Shown here one piece after another: positions 44,201 to 52,231 of a stretch of 64,000 nucleotides of DNA. The stretch's first letter is position 1. The number at the start of each line of letters is the position of its first letter. The notes below the pieces were generated by a model. The model was not told the origin of the DNA, ran no database searches, and worked only from the letters and a program-made list of their open reading frames with translations. The DNA is from Gluconobacter sp. Gdi. Lineage in GTDB: Bacteria; Pseudomonadota; Alphaproteobacteria; Acetobacterales; Acetobacteraceae. The stretch spans positions 1-64,000 of the forward strand of contig NZ_BLJQ01000001.1 in the NCBI RefSeq assembly GCF_014132155.1, given 5' to 3'. The translations under genes and the position numbers were made by a program.

Positions 44201-44824
44201 ACGCTTCAGCGCGCGTTTGATCCGTTTTTCACGACCAAGCCTCTGGGGAGGGGGACAGGTCTGGGGTTGAGCATGATCTATGGTTTCGCCCGTCAGTCTG
44301 GTGGGCAGGCGCAGATCAGGTCCCGGCCCGGAGAAGGAACATCAGTCAGTCTGTGGCTGCCCCGTTATGACGGCCCAGCCGACCTGTTGGTAGCAGATGT
44401 TTCGAAAGGTGATTTGCTGACAAAAACGGCGTCTGTTCGGCTGTCTGGGAAGCTGGTTCTGGTTGTGGATGACGAGGAAGCGGTCCGCCTTATTGTCAGT
44501 GATGTCGTTGGAGATCTGGGCGCGCGGGTTTTGACAGCAGAAGACGGTATTTCAGCTCTGGAACTGTCAGATCGTTTTTCAAATGGCATTCAGCCCAGCG
44601 TGATGATCACGGATATCGGCATGCCAGGGGGAATGAACGGGCGGCAGCTCGCTGCGCGGATGCGAGACAGATTTCCCGATCTGAAAATTCTGTTCATTAC
44701 CGGCTATGCGGAGCAGAATATTCTGGATGAAGGCCTGCTTGAACCTGGATGTGCTTTGCTGGTGAAACCTTTCAGCACAGAAGCTCTGGCGCGCAAGCTT
44801 TCACAGCTCGTGGCGCCAGCCTGA
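41204..44824 (+). CDS. Hybrid sensor histidine kinase (multi-PAS, GAF, HisKA, HATPase, REC)
   Basis: The 1206-residue protein has no membrane segment. In order: a variable N-terminal region, three PAS-like domains (about 145-265, 270-390, 395-510), a GAF domain (about 520-680), a fourth PAS domain (about 705-815), then the dimerisation domain with GGLAHDFNNLL (phospho-His near 833). The ATPase domain has NLCINARDAM, DNGCGM and GTGLGLSM. A C-terminal receiver ends the chain with DDEEAV and phospho-Asp near 1137 in ITDIGMPGG. It should sense a cytosolic ligand or redox/light signal. No response regulator gene is adjacent. GTG at 41186 is an alternative start; ATG 41204 follows GGGAGAG. Confidence 0.93.
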   Translation: MTAGSEVAQASGNALPSIVHQIRTALEDFSEHLLALAASLGGGAAALVMRDRRGEWVIASGGDSSFLAELESGNPKGVCCLPVYENAPEVWLCVRCKTPGLENVQALCARHIAQSFSMADGSGLASQLHRLDRRIKRMAEAAEMGFFRCNLTRRILFGDERFAQIWGLPPERLMQGLPMEDAYACLHPDDRAAYESVAEDELREEGSFEYRVRLMVSHAQGPTMVRHLLIRGWRDDDQLDREDLYSVGVIMDVSNASMVAEALRSSEAFTHLLLSSSPDCIHILDLDGCIRFINAGGIEAMELDSPIILHGVPWVDLWRGQARIMAMQAVKTALSGEAGRFQGYASTMRGNRRFWDVAVTPIFGEDGDVQRLLATGRDLTEVNQSSLRLQLALDAGAIAGTWMWDDNSSLVIGDARLAETLGLDAKALEQGVPATAFYAAIEPEDQGRVAAAITNALHTGGQCDFEFRVRTPMGTRWFEGNGRCDLTEDRRPLRFPGIVLDIDHSKRQSLRQAALVELGDRLRALENADEMEGVAAQILCRELSVNCAAYGTVDEAGTGILIGAMRTVTLGSGSKIQHQTSIRGFHAFRDYGDYGPLLARGRTVAISDVRLDALTLKHVERFENLNICALLHVPLFKFGRLVGVMCVYSTVPHVWTEEEIVFTRAVADRTHAAMRQAKTQQELREMNVMLEERIRQRTRERDRLWTIAKDLFVIISRSGHYMAVSPSWLRALGYTQEGLIGLRIEALCHPDDQAAVCEAFDRVRLSTPGSDVALDVRMKHRNGTWRLYNWNFNNEGDTIYGVGRDITERNDLEEQLRQSQKMEAVGQLTGGLAHDFNNLLAGIGGSLELLETRLVQGRTVGLDRYITASQDAVRRAASLTHRLLAFSRRQPLDPVPTDVNGLVCGLETLLRGSVGPLVSIQFDLQQGIWTTRVDANQLENAVLNLCINARDAMQESGGTIRIVSANTSLGPVASHEAGVSVGDYVLLKVEDNGCGMAEETLQRAFDPFFTTKPLGRGTGLGLSMIYGFARQSGGQAQIRSRPGEGTSVSLWLPRYDGPADLLVADVSKGDLLTKTASVRLSGKLVLVVDDEEAVRLIVSDVVGDLGARVLTAEDGISALELSDRFSNGIQPSVMITDIGMPGGMNGRQLAARMRDRFPDLKILFITGYAEQNILDEGLLEPGCALLVKPFSTEALARKLSQLVAPA

Positions 44825-44883
44825 ACTCAGTCGGCCGATCAGGCGTTTGGTCTGTAAGAACAAGATTTGAAAAGGAATTTCTG

Positions 44884-45723
44884 ATGAACGATGAGGTGCC
44901 ATATCTGGATAACCAGACAAGAATTACGCTGAATGATGGCCGCGTTATTCCGCAGCTTGGGCTGGGTGTGTGGAAGACGCCTCCTGAAGAGACAGCAACG
45001 GTTGTCCGGGAGGCTGTAAAGCTCGGATATCACTCTGTCGATACGGCACGCCTCTATCGGAACGAAGATGGCGTCGGTGAAGGTCTGGCGGACTATCCCG
45101 ATGTGTTCGTGACAACGAAAGTCTGGAATGACGAGCAGGGCTACGACAGTACGCTGCGTGCTTATGAGGAAAGTTGCCGTCTGCTGCGTCGCCCGGTTCT
45201 GGACATGTATCTTATTCACTGGCCAATGCCGGAACAGGGTCAGTATGTGGAAACATGGAAGGCCCTCGTGACGCTGCAAAAGGAAGGGCGCGTCAAGTCC
45301 ATTGGCGTGTCCAATTTCGAGCCAGAACATTTGTCGCGCATCATGGATGCAACCGGCGTTGTGCCGGCTGTCAACCAGATCGAACTTCATCCATTTTTCC
45401 AGCAGAAGGCGCTGCGGGCCTTTAACGAGCAACACAATATCCGCACGGAATCATGGCGTCCGCTTGGGAAAGGGCAGGTGCTGGATAATGCCACGATCGG
45501 GGAAATTGCTCGAAGTGTAGGGCGGACGCCTGCTCAGGTCATTATTCGTTGGCATCTGCAGAGCGGTCTTATCGTGATACCGAAATCGGCGAACCTGAAG
45601 AGATTGGCGGAGAATCTGGATGTCTTCGATTTTACCCTGACAGAGAACGACATGGCGGCGATCGCAAAACTTGATCGTGAAGATGGCCGCATGGGCGCCC
45701 ACCCCATGACTGCCCGCTTCTGA
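44884..45723 (+). CDS. Aldo/keto reductase (2,5-diketo-gluconate reductase type)
   Basis: The 279-residue AKR has the tetrad Asp and Tyr in VDTARLYRNE, Lys in VTTKVW and His in LIHWPMP, and the NADPH site VIPKSA near residue 235. It is closest in style to the DkgA/DkgB group, which reduces 2,5-diketogluconate or other ketones and aldehydes; the true substrate is unknown. AAAAGGA lies seven bases before the ATG. The frame open to 44749 overlaps the kinase gene and is not used. It is 59 bases after the kinase gene and may be cotranscribed. Confidence 0.92.
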   Translation: MNDEVPYLDNQTRITLNDGRVIPQLGLGVWKTPPEETATVVREAVKLGYHSVDTARLYRNEDGVGEGLADYPDVFVTTKVWNDEQGYDSTLRAYEESCRLLRRPVLDMYLIHWPMPEQGQYVETWKALVTLQKEGRVKSIGVSNFEPEHLSRIMDATGVVPAVNQIELHPFFQQKALRAFNEQHNIRTESWRPLGKGQVLDNATIGEIARSVGRTPAQVIIRWHLQSGLIVIPKSANLKRLAENLDVFDFTLTENDMAAIAKLDREDGRMGAHPMTARF

Positions 45724-45823
45724 AAAAGAGATCGTCTTGCGAAAGGGCCGCTTCTGGTGACAGTCGTGGTTCTCCTGTAATGGTGCCGGAACCAAAAATT
45801 CCGACGATGGCAGGAGAGTTGTC

Positions 45824-46297
45824 ATGACGACACTGAATGAGCAGGACTTTCGCCGGGCGATGTCCCATTTCGCAACGGGTGTCGCTGTTGTGACGGCCAA
45901 GGGAAGCGAAGGCGAGCAGGGCGCAACCATCAGCGCCCTGACATCTGTTTCCCTTGATCCGCTCCTGCTTCTGGTCTGCCTGCATCGTGGCAGCTCGACT
46001 TATAAAGCGATTGCTGAAGCCGGGCGTTTTGGTCTGAGCATCCTGAACAATAGCCACAAGGATGTGGCCATGCTGTTTGCCAGCCGCACAGCAGATAAAT
46101 TCGGATCAGACGTCGTTGTACGAGCGGAAGACGGTACGGCGTTTATTGATGGCGCACTGGTGCAGATGCATTGCGAATTGGTGGAGACGTTTCAGGGCGG
46201 TACGCACGCACTGTTCATGGCAAAGCCGACGTCCATCACCGTTCGTGATGAAGCCCCGTTGCTTTACTTCCAGGGACAGTTGGGGATTGAGGCGTAA
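45824..46297 (+). CDS. Flavin reductase-like domain protein
   Basis: The 157-residue single-domain protein has the flavin_reduct fold: FRRAMSHFATGVAVVTA near the N-terminus, ATISALTSVSLDPLLLLVCL, and FGLSILNNSHKDVAMLFA. Members use NAD(P)H to supply reduced FMN or FAD to oxygenases (HpaC type). No partner monooxygenase is adjacent. AGGAGAG lies six bases before ATG. It is 100 bases downstream of the aldo/keto reductase and just upstream of an iron-regulated receptor operon; it could double as a ferric-chelate reductase, but that is only inference. Confidence 0.9.
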   Translation: MTTLNEQDFRRAMSHFATGVAVVTAKGSEGEQGATISALTSVSLDPLLLLVCLHRGSSTYKAIAEAGRFGLSILNNSHKDVAMLFASRTADKFGSDVVVRAEDGTAFIDGALVQMHCELVETFQGGTHALFMAKPTSITVRDEAPLLYFQGQLGIEA

Positions 46298-46397
46298 GAG
46301 CACGCTTGTTTGGTTACAGGCGTGCGACCGTAGGTAATGATTTGAAAAAGTGATGGAGATTTCGAAGGCTTTTCGGAATTTCCAGCTTTCAGTTGTT

Positions 46398-46416
46398 GAG
46401 AATAATTATCATTAGT
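46398..46416 (+). promoter_or_regulatory. Fur box before the siderophore receptor operon
   Basis: GAGAATAATTATCATTAGT matches the 19-base Fur consensus at about 14 positions. It lies 34 bases upstream of the receptor ATG, where it would cover the promoter. Together with the gene functions this supports iron repression. Confidence 0.75.
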
Positions 46417-46450
46417 GTTATCTCCCCGCTCGCTTTTCGGAGATTTGGCG

Positions 46451-48622
46451 ATGCGGGTACGGTCGTGTCTTATTCCCTGTGCAACAGTGTTGCTGGGGCT
46501 GCCTTCGGGTCTGGTGTTCGCGCAGGAGCCGGAGAAGGAAGGTTCAAGGCATCATCAGCCTGAGCCTGTTCGGCAGGGACAATCGGCTGATCACGCCCGG
46601 GAAGAGCGCCTGAAAGTGAAGGGCAGCCATGTCGGGTTGCTTTCGGTTGGCGGAAATGCCGCAACCAAAACGTCCACGCCGCTTGAAGATGTTCCTCAGA
46701 ACCTGACGGTTATTACCCAGGCGCGCATGGCGATGCTGAACTCACGCAGTGTGTCCGAGGCGGTTCGCTACGCTGCGGGTGTTTCTGACTATGGCTCCAA
46801 GGATGACCCACGCGGATATTTCGGGACAATCCGGGGTTTTTCCCCGGATATCTATCTTGATGGAACACGTACGCCCGATGCCGCGTCCTCGCAGTCCTTC
46901 AGCATAGAGCCGTGGGGACTTGAAGAAATGGACGTGCTGCGTGGGGCTTCATCGGCGTTGTATGGCTCCGGGCAGCTTGGCGGCATCATCAACGCGGTCA
47001 GTAAGCGGCCCCGTGAAAATCAACAGAACGAGGTTGCGTTTCAGACTGGATCCTACAGCCGCGTTCAGGGCGCTGCGGATGTCGGGGGAGCCATTGACTC
47101 CGGCAAAACGCTTTTGTGGCGTTTCAATGGTCTTCTGCGTAAGTCCGACACCTACGCGAAGAATATCAAGAATAACGAAGTCTATGTTGCGCCGTCCCTG
47201 CGCTGGCGCCCGGATAGCAAGACAGATTTCACAATCCTTGCGAGCTATGAACAGCTTGATGCAGGGTCAACAGCTCAGTTTCTCCCGTCTGTTGGAACGC
47301 TTTTTGCCAGTCCTTACGGGTACATCGCGCGTAATTTCCTGAGTAGCGATGCTGATTATGATGTGTATTCGAAGCGTCAGGTCGCCCTTGGTTACAGCTT
47401 CACGCGGCGCCTGACCCCGAACTGGACCATCAGCCAGAATATGCGATACGCGCATCTGGATCTGGACTATCGGTTCGTGACGGCTGTTGCCCTGTCTTCC
47501 GATCAACGCACACTGACGCGACGGGCGTTGCTACAGTCCGCTAATTACAACAACGTGACGCTGGATACGCGCTCCAACCTGAAGCTCAAGACGGGGCCGG
47601 TGCATCATGAGCTACTGGCTGGTGTGGATTTCCGAAGTGATTTTCTGGCCAGCCGCCGCGGACAGAGAACGGCTCCGTCCCTGGATCTGTACCACCCCGT
47701 CTATCGCACGATCAGTTGGCCAACCTATGGCACTACGACCAATACGAACGAGACCGAGACGCAGACTGGGATTTACGCGCAGGAACAGGCGGAGTGGCAT
47801 CATCTCTATCTGACCCTCTCGGGACGAGAGGATTTTACGGAAAGTCTCACTGTCGATAATCGTACGGGGACACAGACCCCTCAACAGAACAATGCTTTTA
47901 CTGGGCGTGTCGGGCTGCTCTACAAGTCCTCTATCGGCCTGGCGCCTTATGTTTCTTATGCGACATCTTTTCAGCCTCAGGTCGGAACGACGCGTGAGAA
48001 TACGCCTTTCCTGCCAACGCGCGGAAAGCAGATCGAGGCTGGCCTGAAATACAAGCCGCCGCACGGAACGCCTTGGGGCGAAGACTTCATGCTGACGGCT
48101 GATTTCTTCAATCTGGTCGAAACCAATGTTCTGACAACTGACCCTGCTGATTCGACCTATGACATCCAGACGGGCGAACAGAGAACGCGTGGGTTTGAGG
48201 CGGAAGGCGTCGGACGTCTTCCATACAGGATCGATATGTTGGCTTCTTTCACCTATCAGGATCCCCGGATTACAAAGACAACCGTTGCGGCCCAGAAAAA
48301 TCAGCGCCCGGTTGCGGTCCCGTCTCATATGGCATCCCTGTTCCTGAAGCGGGATTTTCGGCTGACGAAAAACTGGGTTACGGGACTAGGTGCAGGTGTA
48401 CGCTATACGGGTAATACGGCAGGAGCATTGCCGGAAACATTCACGGTTCCAAGCCAGCTTGTCTGGGATTTGCAGGCTCATCTGGATTACCGGCGTTTTG
48501 GAATGCAGTTCAATGGGACCAACATCGCAAACCGCCATTACGTAGCAATGTGTACGCGTTCGGTTGCCTGTGCCTGGGCACCAGGACGAGCAGTATTCGT
48601 TACTTTGTCCTATCGTTGGTAA
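46451..48622 (+). CDS. TonB-dependent siderophore receptor
   Basis: The 723-residue protein has a signal peptide ending near VFAQ and a His-rich linker. The plug motifs are PLEDVPQNLTVITQARM, TIRGFSPDIYLDGTRTP and DVLRGASSALYGSGQLGGIIN, and a full barrel ends in an aromatic (VTLSYRW). It matches ferric-siderophore receptors. GTG at 46415 is open but lies in the Fur box; ATG at 46451 has CGGAGAT about eight bases upstream. Two small membrane proteins and a PepSY protein follow in an overlapping operon, suggesting uptake plus reductive iron release. Confidence 0.95.
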   Translation: MRVRSCLIPCATVLLGLPSGLVFAQEPEKEGSRHHQPEPVRQGQSADHAREERLKVKGSHVGLLSVGGNAATKTSTPLEDVPQNLTVITQARMAMLNSRSVSEAVRYAAGVSDYGSKDDPRGYFGTIRGFSPDIYLDGTRTPDAASSQSFSIEPWGLEEMDVLRGASSALYGSGQLGGIINAVSKRPRENQQNEVAFQTGSYSRVQGAADVGGAIDSGKTLLWRFNGLLRKSDTYAKNIKNNEVYVAPSLRWRPDSKTDFTILASYEQLDAGSTAQFLPSVGTLFASPYGYIARNFLSSDADYDVYSKRQVALGYSFTRRLTPNWTISQNMRYAHLDLDYRFVTAVALSSDQRTLTRRALLQSANYNNVTLDTRSNLKLKTGPVHHELLAGVDFRSDFLASRRGQRTAPSLDLYHPVYRTISWPTYGTTTNTNETETQTGIYAQEQAEWHHLYLTLSGREDFTESLTVDNRTGTQTPQQNNAFTGRVGLLYKSSIGLAPYVSYATSFQPQVGTTRENTPFLPTRGKQIEAGLKYKPPHGTPWGEDFMLTADFFNLVETNVLTTDPADSTYDIQTGEQRTRGFEAEGVGRLPYRIDMLASFTYQDPRITKTTVAAQKNQRPVAVPSHMASLFLKRDFRLTKNWVTGLGAGVRYTGNTAGALPETFTVPSQLVWDLQAHLDYRRFGMQFNGTNIANRHYVAMCTRSVACAWAPGRAVFVTLSYRW

Positions 48623-48629
48623 ATGGCTC

Positions 48630-48902
48630 GTGGTGTTCGAACTCCTTTCTGTAGTCCTGACCATTCTCGCCGCAGGACTGTTTTACCTGTCGGCGCCGTC
48701 TCAGTGTTTGATACGTCGCTCTCTCTCATTGCGTGCAGGCGTAGTGCCGGGGCTGCTCAGTCTGTTGGCTGCGGTAGAGGTAATGGCCCTGAGGATACAT
48801 CTCCTCACAGCGCTGCTGGTGGTTGGAACCGTGCTGATGCTGGCGTGTAGTCTGCTGCCTCTGACACTGGCGATTTTCAGGCCTCAGGGGCGCACATTGT
48901 GA
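48630..48902 (+). CDS. Small membrane protein in siderophore receptor operon
   Basis: The 90-residue product has three predicted membrane helices (about residues 3-19, 33-49 and 56-79) and almost no soluble part. Proteins of this size (DUF3325/DUF3649-type) often sit between a TonB receptor and a PepSY membrane protein, but I cannot assign the family with confidence. GTG at 48630 follows the receptor stop by seven bases; a GTG codon at 48633 is an alternative. The stop overlaps the next start as GTGA. Confidence 0.65.
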   Translation: MVFELLSVVLTILAAGLFYLSAPSQCLIRRSLSLRAGVVPGLLSLLAAVEVMALRIHLLTALLVVGTVLMLACSLLPLTLAIFRPQGRTL

Positions 48903-49207
48903 GTGGTACGACGCAGCCCAAGCCATTGGATGGCACAGGATGGATCGGGAAGGTGTTGGCTGGACTGATACTCGGCGCGGCGCTCGCGATCGGTCTGATG
49001 GGCATCCTGGGGCTGGTGTTTCACGCCGATGCCCAGCTTAAAACCGCAGCATCCCAGATTTTGCGCTGGTTTCCCGGGCCTGTCTGGGGGCTTGTGGTGG
49101 CATTTTCTTTCCTGTTCCGCTCCCCCCGTCAGGCATGGCTGACGCTGGTTCTCGTCAATGCCGGGGTGTGGGTCCTGTTTTTCCTGCTGCATGGTGTCAT
49201 GGCATGA
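48899..49207 (+). CDS. Second small membrane protein in siderophore receptor operon
   Basis: The 102-residue product has three membrane helices (about residues 18-42, 60-74 and 79-99) and a polar N-terminus. It starts with GTG at 48899 in a GTGA overlap and ends with an ATGA overlap into the PepSY gene, so all are translated together. The layout resembles DUF3649-like iron-uptake helper proteins; a role in handling siderophore iron at the inner membrane is inferred from context only. Confidence 0.68.
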   Translation: MSGTTQPKPLDGTGWIGKVLAGLILGAALAIGLMGILGLVFHADAQLKTAASQILRWFPGPVWGLVVAFSFLFRSPRQAWLTLVLVNAGVWVLFFLLHGVMA

Positions 49208-50763
49208 AGATTCGCGGGGATGTCGTCCGGCTTTACCGGAATGTTCATAGCTGGGTGGGCATTATGGCAGGGCTGTTCCTGTTCATCGCCTTCTACGCAG
49301 GCGGCATGACAATGTTTGAATTGCCGCTGGGGAACTGGGCCTCTCGCACAGCCACGTTGCCAGCACCAGTTCCGGCAGATCGCCTGTCCGAACTGGTGCA
49401 GAAGGCCGAGACGGCAGATCCGTCCATGATTGCCAACCATACTGTGGTTTTGCATCCGGATGAGACCAGTCCATCGAGCCTCATGTGGGTTGTCTCATCA
49501 GACAGGGACCATGGGCCTGCACGGACAGTTTATGCAGGTCTGGCCGCAGATGGCACACTCGTTACCCAGACGAGAACACCCTCGCAGGTCGGGTATTTCC
49601 TCAACATCCTGCATCAAAGAATAGGCCTTCCCCTGAACCGGGAATATGGGCGCCTCATTATGGGGATTGTGGCGCTCTTGTATGCTGTGGCGCTTGTGTC
49701 GGGCACGATTGTTCTGCTGCCCTCTCTGGTTCGTAATCTCTTTGCCGTAAGACTGACCGAAAATCTGCGCCGCATGTGGCTCGATTTCCATACGTTGCTG
49801 GGTGTTTGCTCCCTGCCGTTTCACATCGTGATGGCTGCAACGGCTGCTGGGTTTGCATTTCATCAGCCCATCATGGCGGTGGAAAAAACCCTGTTTCTGC
49901 CAGCAGTGTCCGCACATCCGCCTCAGAAAAATCACTCGCACCAGGGTGACCGGCCTCAGGCACTTCTTGAGCCGCTGGCGATTGTCGATGCCTTCCGAAA
50001 GCAGGTTCCGGGGCTTGAGCTGGACACGCTGGCCTATTCCAGCCGGGGCGGGAAGCTGTCTTTGCACGTGACGGTACAGGATGCGGCGCAGATCAGCCGG
50101 CGACCGGATGGGGGGTATGGCGAGGTCAATCCTTACACAGGGCGCCTGATCTCAACTGATTTTCTGCCCAACCATCAGAAGCCAGCATTCCAGGCCCTCA
50201 CGTTGATCTACGCTCTGCATTTCGGGACTTACGGAGGGTGGCTGATCCGGTGGGGCTATGCTGTTTTGGGGTTTGGTGGAGCATTCCTGTTTTACTCAGG
50301 CAATCAGCTCTGGATCTCATCGCGCAGGCGCCGTGACCGCTCCGCTGGTCTGACGGAAGACAGCTTTGGAACGCGCTGCCTTTCGGCTCTGACAACAGGC
50401 TGCATGATTGGCTGCATCAGCGGTGTATCCGCAGTTCTTGCTGCCGCGCCTTTCTTACCAGAAGGAGGCCACTACCAAGCAGCTGAGGCCCTGTTTTACG
50501 CGGTCTTTTTCATCTGCCTCACTGTCGCTGCGTGTTGGGGCGGAACGAGAAGTCTTCGCCCCCTTCTAACTGTGGCTGGCGTGCTGACCCTTCTGATCCC
50601 CCTGACGGACATGACACGATCTCTGACGTCGGGAACGGTCACGTCCTTGGCTGTGAGTGTGGATGGTGTGGCGCTTGTTTATGGAGCGGCTCTCATTGTG
50701 CTGGCTCTCAGAAAGAGCCCGCACAGGGGGACTGAAATACGCCTCCCGGTTACTACGTCATAA
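49204..50763 (+). CDS. PepSY-associated TM protein (siderophore-iron reductase type)
   Basis: The 519-residue protein starts with the family motif LYRNVHSWVGIMAGL. It has a periplasmic PepSY-like region, HQRIGLPLNREYGRLIMG and DFHTLLGVCSLPFH, with His pairs in helices that could hold heme, and further helices to the end. PF03929 proteins of this kind (PiuB, FoxB type) act at the inner membrane in releasing iron from siderophores. It is the last gene of the Fur-box operon. Its last 11 bases overlap the convergent acetyltransferase gene. Confidence 0.9.
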   Translation: MKIRGDVVRLYRNVHSWVGIMAGLFLFIAFYAGGMTMFELPLGNWASRTATLPAPVPADRLSELVQKAETADPSMIANHTVVLHPDETSPSSLMWVVSSDRDHGPARTVYAGLAADGTLVTQTRTPSQVGYFLNILHQRIGLPLNREYGRLIMGIVALLYAVALVSGTIVLLPSLVRNLFAVRLTENLRRMWLDFHTLLGVCSLPFHIVMAATAAGFAFHQPIMAVEKTLFLPAVSAHPPQKNHSHQGDRPQALLEPLAIVDAFRKQVPGLELDTLAYSSRGGKLSLHVTVQDAAQISRRPDGGYGEVNPYTGRLISTDFLPNHQKPAFQALTLIYALHFGTYGGWLIRWGYAVLGFGGAFLFYSGNQLWISSRRRRDRSAGLTEDSFGTRCLSALTTGCMIGCISGVSAVLAAAPFLPEGGHYQAAEALFYAVFFICLTVAACWGGTRSLRPLLTVAGVLTLLIPLTDMTRSLTSGTVTSLAVSVDGVALVYGAALIVLALRKSPHRGTEIRLPVTTS

Positions 50764-51568
50764 GGGACGGTAAGCTCCACATTTCCACGGCCGTATCGAC
50801 GGCCTGAGCGACTGGGAACAGCCGCGAGGGGGCCGCTCCGACATGGCCATGTTGGAGCATAGCCTGCCCATCCAGTTTTGCCCCTACAGCCGGAAAGCGC
50901 TCCACATTCGTTTGCGGCATGCGGAACCGGACCCAACGACGTTCCTCATCCACCAGCAGAGCAGTTCCGTCTTCAAACGTGGGACCGTGCGGATCTGAGA
51001 GGCGTTCCGCCAGATGAAGCGCCGTACAGGTTTCCCAGCCTGTGCCGATCATCAGCACGTAAGCGCCGCACTGGTTCAGAGCCGCGAGAGGCGAAACAAC
51101 GCCAAACGGGTCCTCGAGAGGATGGCTGGAGAGAATGTCTGCAGCCCGTGGCCCCCGGGCTGTAAAGGACACCTGCGGATGCAGGCTCCGGAGCGTCCCG
51201 GGCCACGTACGGAAGGTCTCGGCAACTGTGCCAACGCCCCGCGTGGAGGTTGTGCGGGGATCGAACGCAGGCATGCTGGCTCGGATCGTGTCCCACCAGG
51301 TCTGTGGAACGGGTGGATCACACCATCCGGCGGGATCGCTCAGATCCGAAGACTGCGCAGGCATGACGATCGTGCCTTCCGGCCCCACAACCTGAAGAAG
51401 AGCCTCAATAACACTTCTTGCCCCGCCACAGATCCAGCCAATACGGCTCATGGCCGTATGAACCAGAACCGTCATGCCGGGTTCAACGCCAATCCGTCTG
51501 AAATCAACCGCCAGCCGTGCCTGGGTGACAGGCCCGCGGGCACGGGCAATGGCAGCCGCTTCAGTCAT
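50753..51568 (-). CDS. AAC(3)-family N-acetyltransferase
   Basis: The 271-residue protein shows the antibiotic NAT fold: VLVHTAMSRIGWICGGA near the N-terminus, GTIVMPAQSSDLSDP, RSLHPQVSFTARGP with the conserved His, and MIGTGWETCTALHLAE. Relatives acetylate the 3-amino group of aminoglycosides from acetyl-CoA, but many chromosomal members such as YokD have unknown substrates, so resistance should not be assumed. It is four bases upstream of nothing obvious; queF lies ahead in the same direction with a 3-base gap, suggesting one leftward operon. Confidence 0.88.
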   Translation of the reverse strand: MTEAAAIARARGPVTQARLAVDFRRIGVEPGMTVLVHTAMSRIGWICGGARSVIEALLQVVGPEGTIVMPAQSSDLSDPAGWCDPPVPQTWWDTIRASMPAFDPRTTSTRGVGTVAETFRTWPGTLRSLHPQVSFTARGPRAADILSSHPLEDPFGVVSPLAALNQCGAYVLMIGTGWETCTALHLAERLSDPHGPTFEDGTALLVDEERRWVRFRMPQTNVERFPAVGAKLDGQAMLQHGHVGAAPSRLFPVAQAVDTAVEMWSLPSLMT

Positions 51569-51571
51569 GTC

Positions 51572-52060
51572 TCAGCCACGGCCCCGATAGCCGGGAACGT
51601 CCTGTGAAGGAATCCAGACGCCTGCTGGTGGCTCACCTGTCTGCCAGAAGACATCGATTGGAATGCCGCCGCGGGGGTACCAGTAGGCTCCGATGCGCAG
51701 CCATTCCGGATCGAGCAGTTCGACAAGGCGTTCGGCAATCGCAACGGAACAATCCTCGTGGAAAGCGCCATGGTTGCGAAAGCTGGTCAGGTACAGCTTG
51801 AGAGACTTGCTCTCCACGATCCATTTGCTCGGGATGTAATCGATGACGATGTGCGCGAAGTCCGGCTGGCCCGTCACGGGGCAAAGAGACGTGAACTCCG
51901 GTGCTGTGAAGCGCACGACGTATTTGCGACCCTGATGAGGGGAGGGCACACGCTCCAGAACAGCTTCTTCCGGGCTGTTTGCGGCGGCCGTGTTACGGCC
52001 AAGCTGGCTCAGGGCGTCAGTTCCCGGGGCGGAAGGCCCCGTTGGATGATGGTCGGACAT
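51572..52060 (-). CDS. queF: NADPH-dependent 7-cyano-7-deazaguanine reductase QueF
   Basis: The 162-residue unimodular QueF reduces preQ0 to preQ1 in queuosine synthesis. The thioimide-forming Cys is in [10 protein letters not shown], and the QueF motif is [16 protein letters not shown]. Conserved substrate residues follow in FHEDC. ATG at 52060 leaves a short disordered N-terminus; the frame open to 52165 runs into the typA promoter. It is divergent from typA and upstream of the acetyltransferase gene. Confidence 0.96.
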   Translation of the reverse strand: MSDHHPTGPSAPGTDALSQLGRNTAAANSPEEAVLERVPSPHQGRKYVVRFTAPEFTSLCPVTGQPDFAHIVIDYIPSKWIVESKSLKLYLTSFRNHGAFHEDCSVAIAERLVELLDPEWLRIGAYWYPRGGIPIDVFWQTGEPPAGVWIPSQDVPGYRGRG

Positions 52061-52231
52061 GGTGGATTCTTCTCGCGGAAAGACTGTGTTTTCCGAAGAT
52101 GTGGACCAGCTTTGCGCCTCACTCAACCCGGCCCCTTTACGAAAAGACTGCGACAGAGTTTGCATATTCGCGGGATTCGGTGCAGAAGACGGCGCAAATT
52201 CTTATCTTCGATGCACCGTCTGGAAGACCAC

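Noticed and set aside
50753-51568. Aminoglycoside resistance gene call
   Set aside because: The protein has the AAC(3)-type fold, but many chromosomal homologues have other or unknown substrates, so a resistance claim is not supported by sequence alone.
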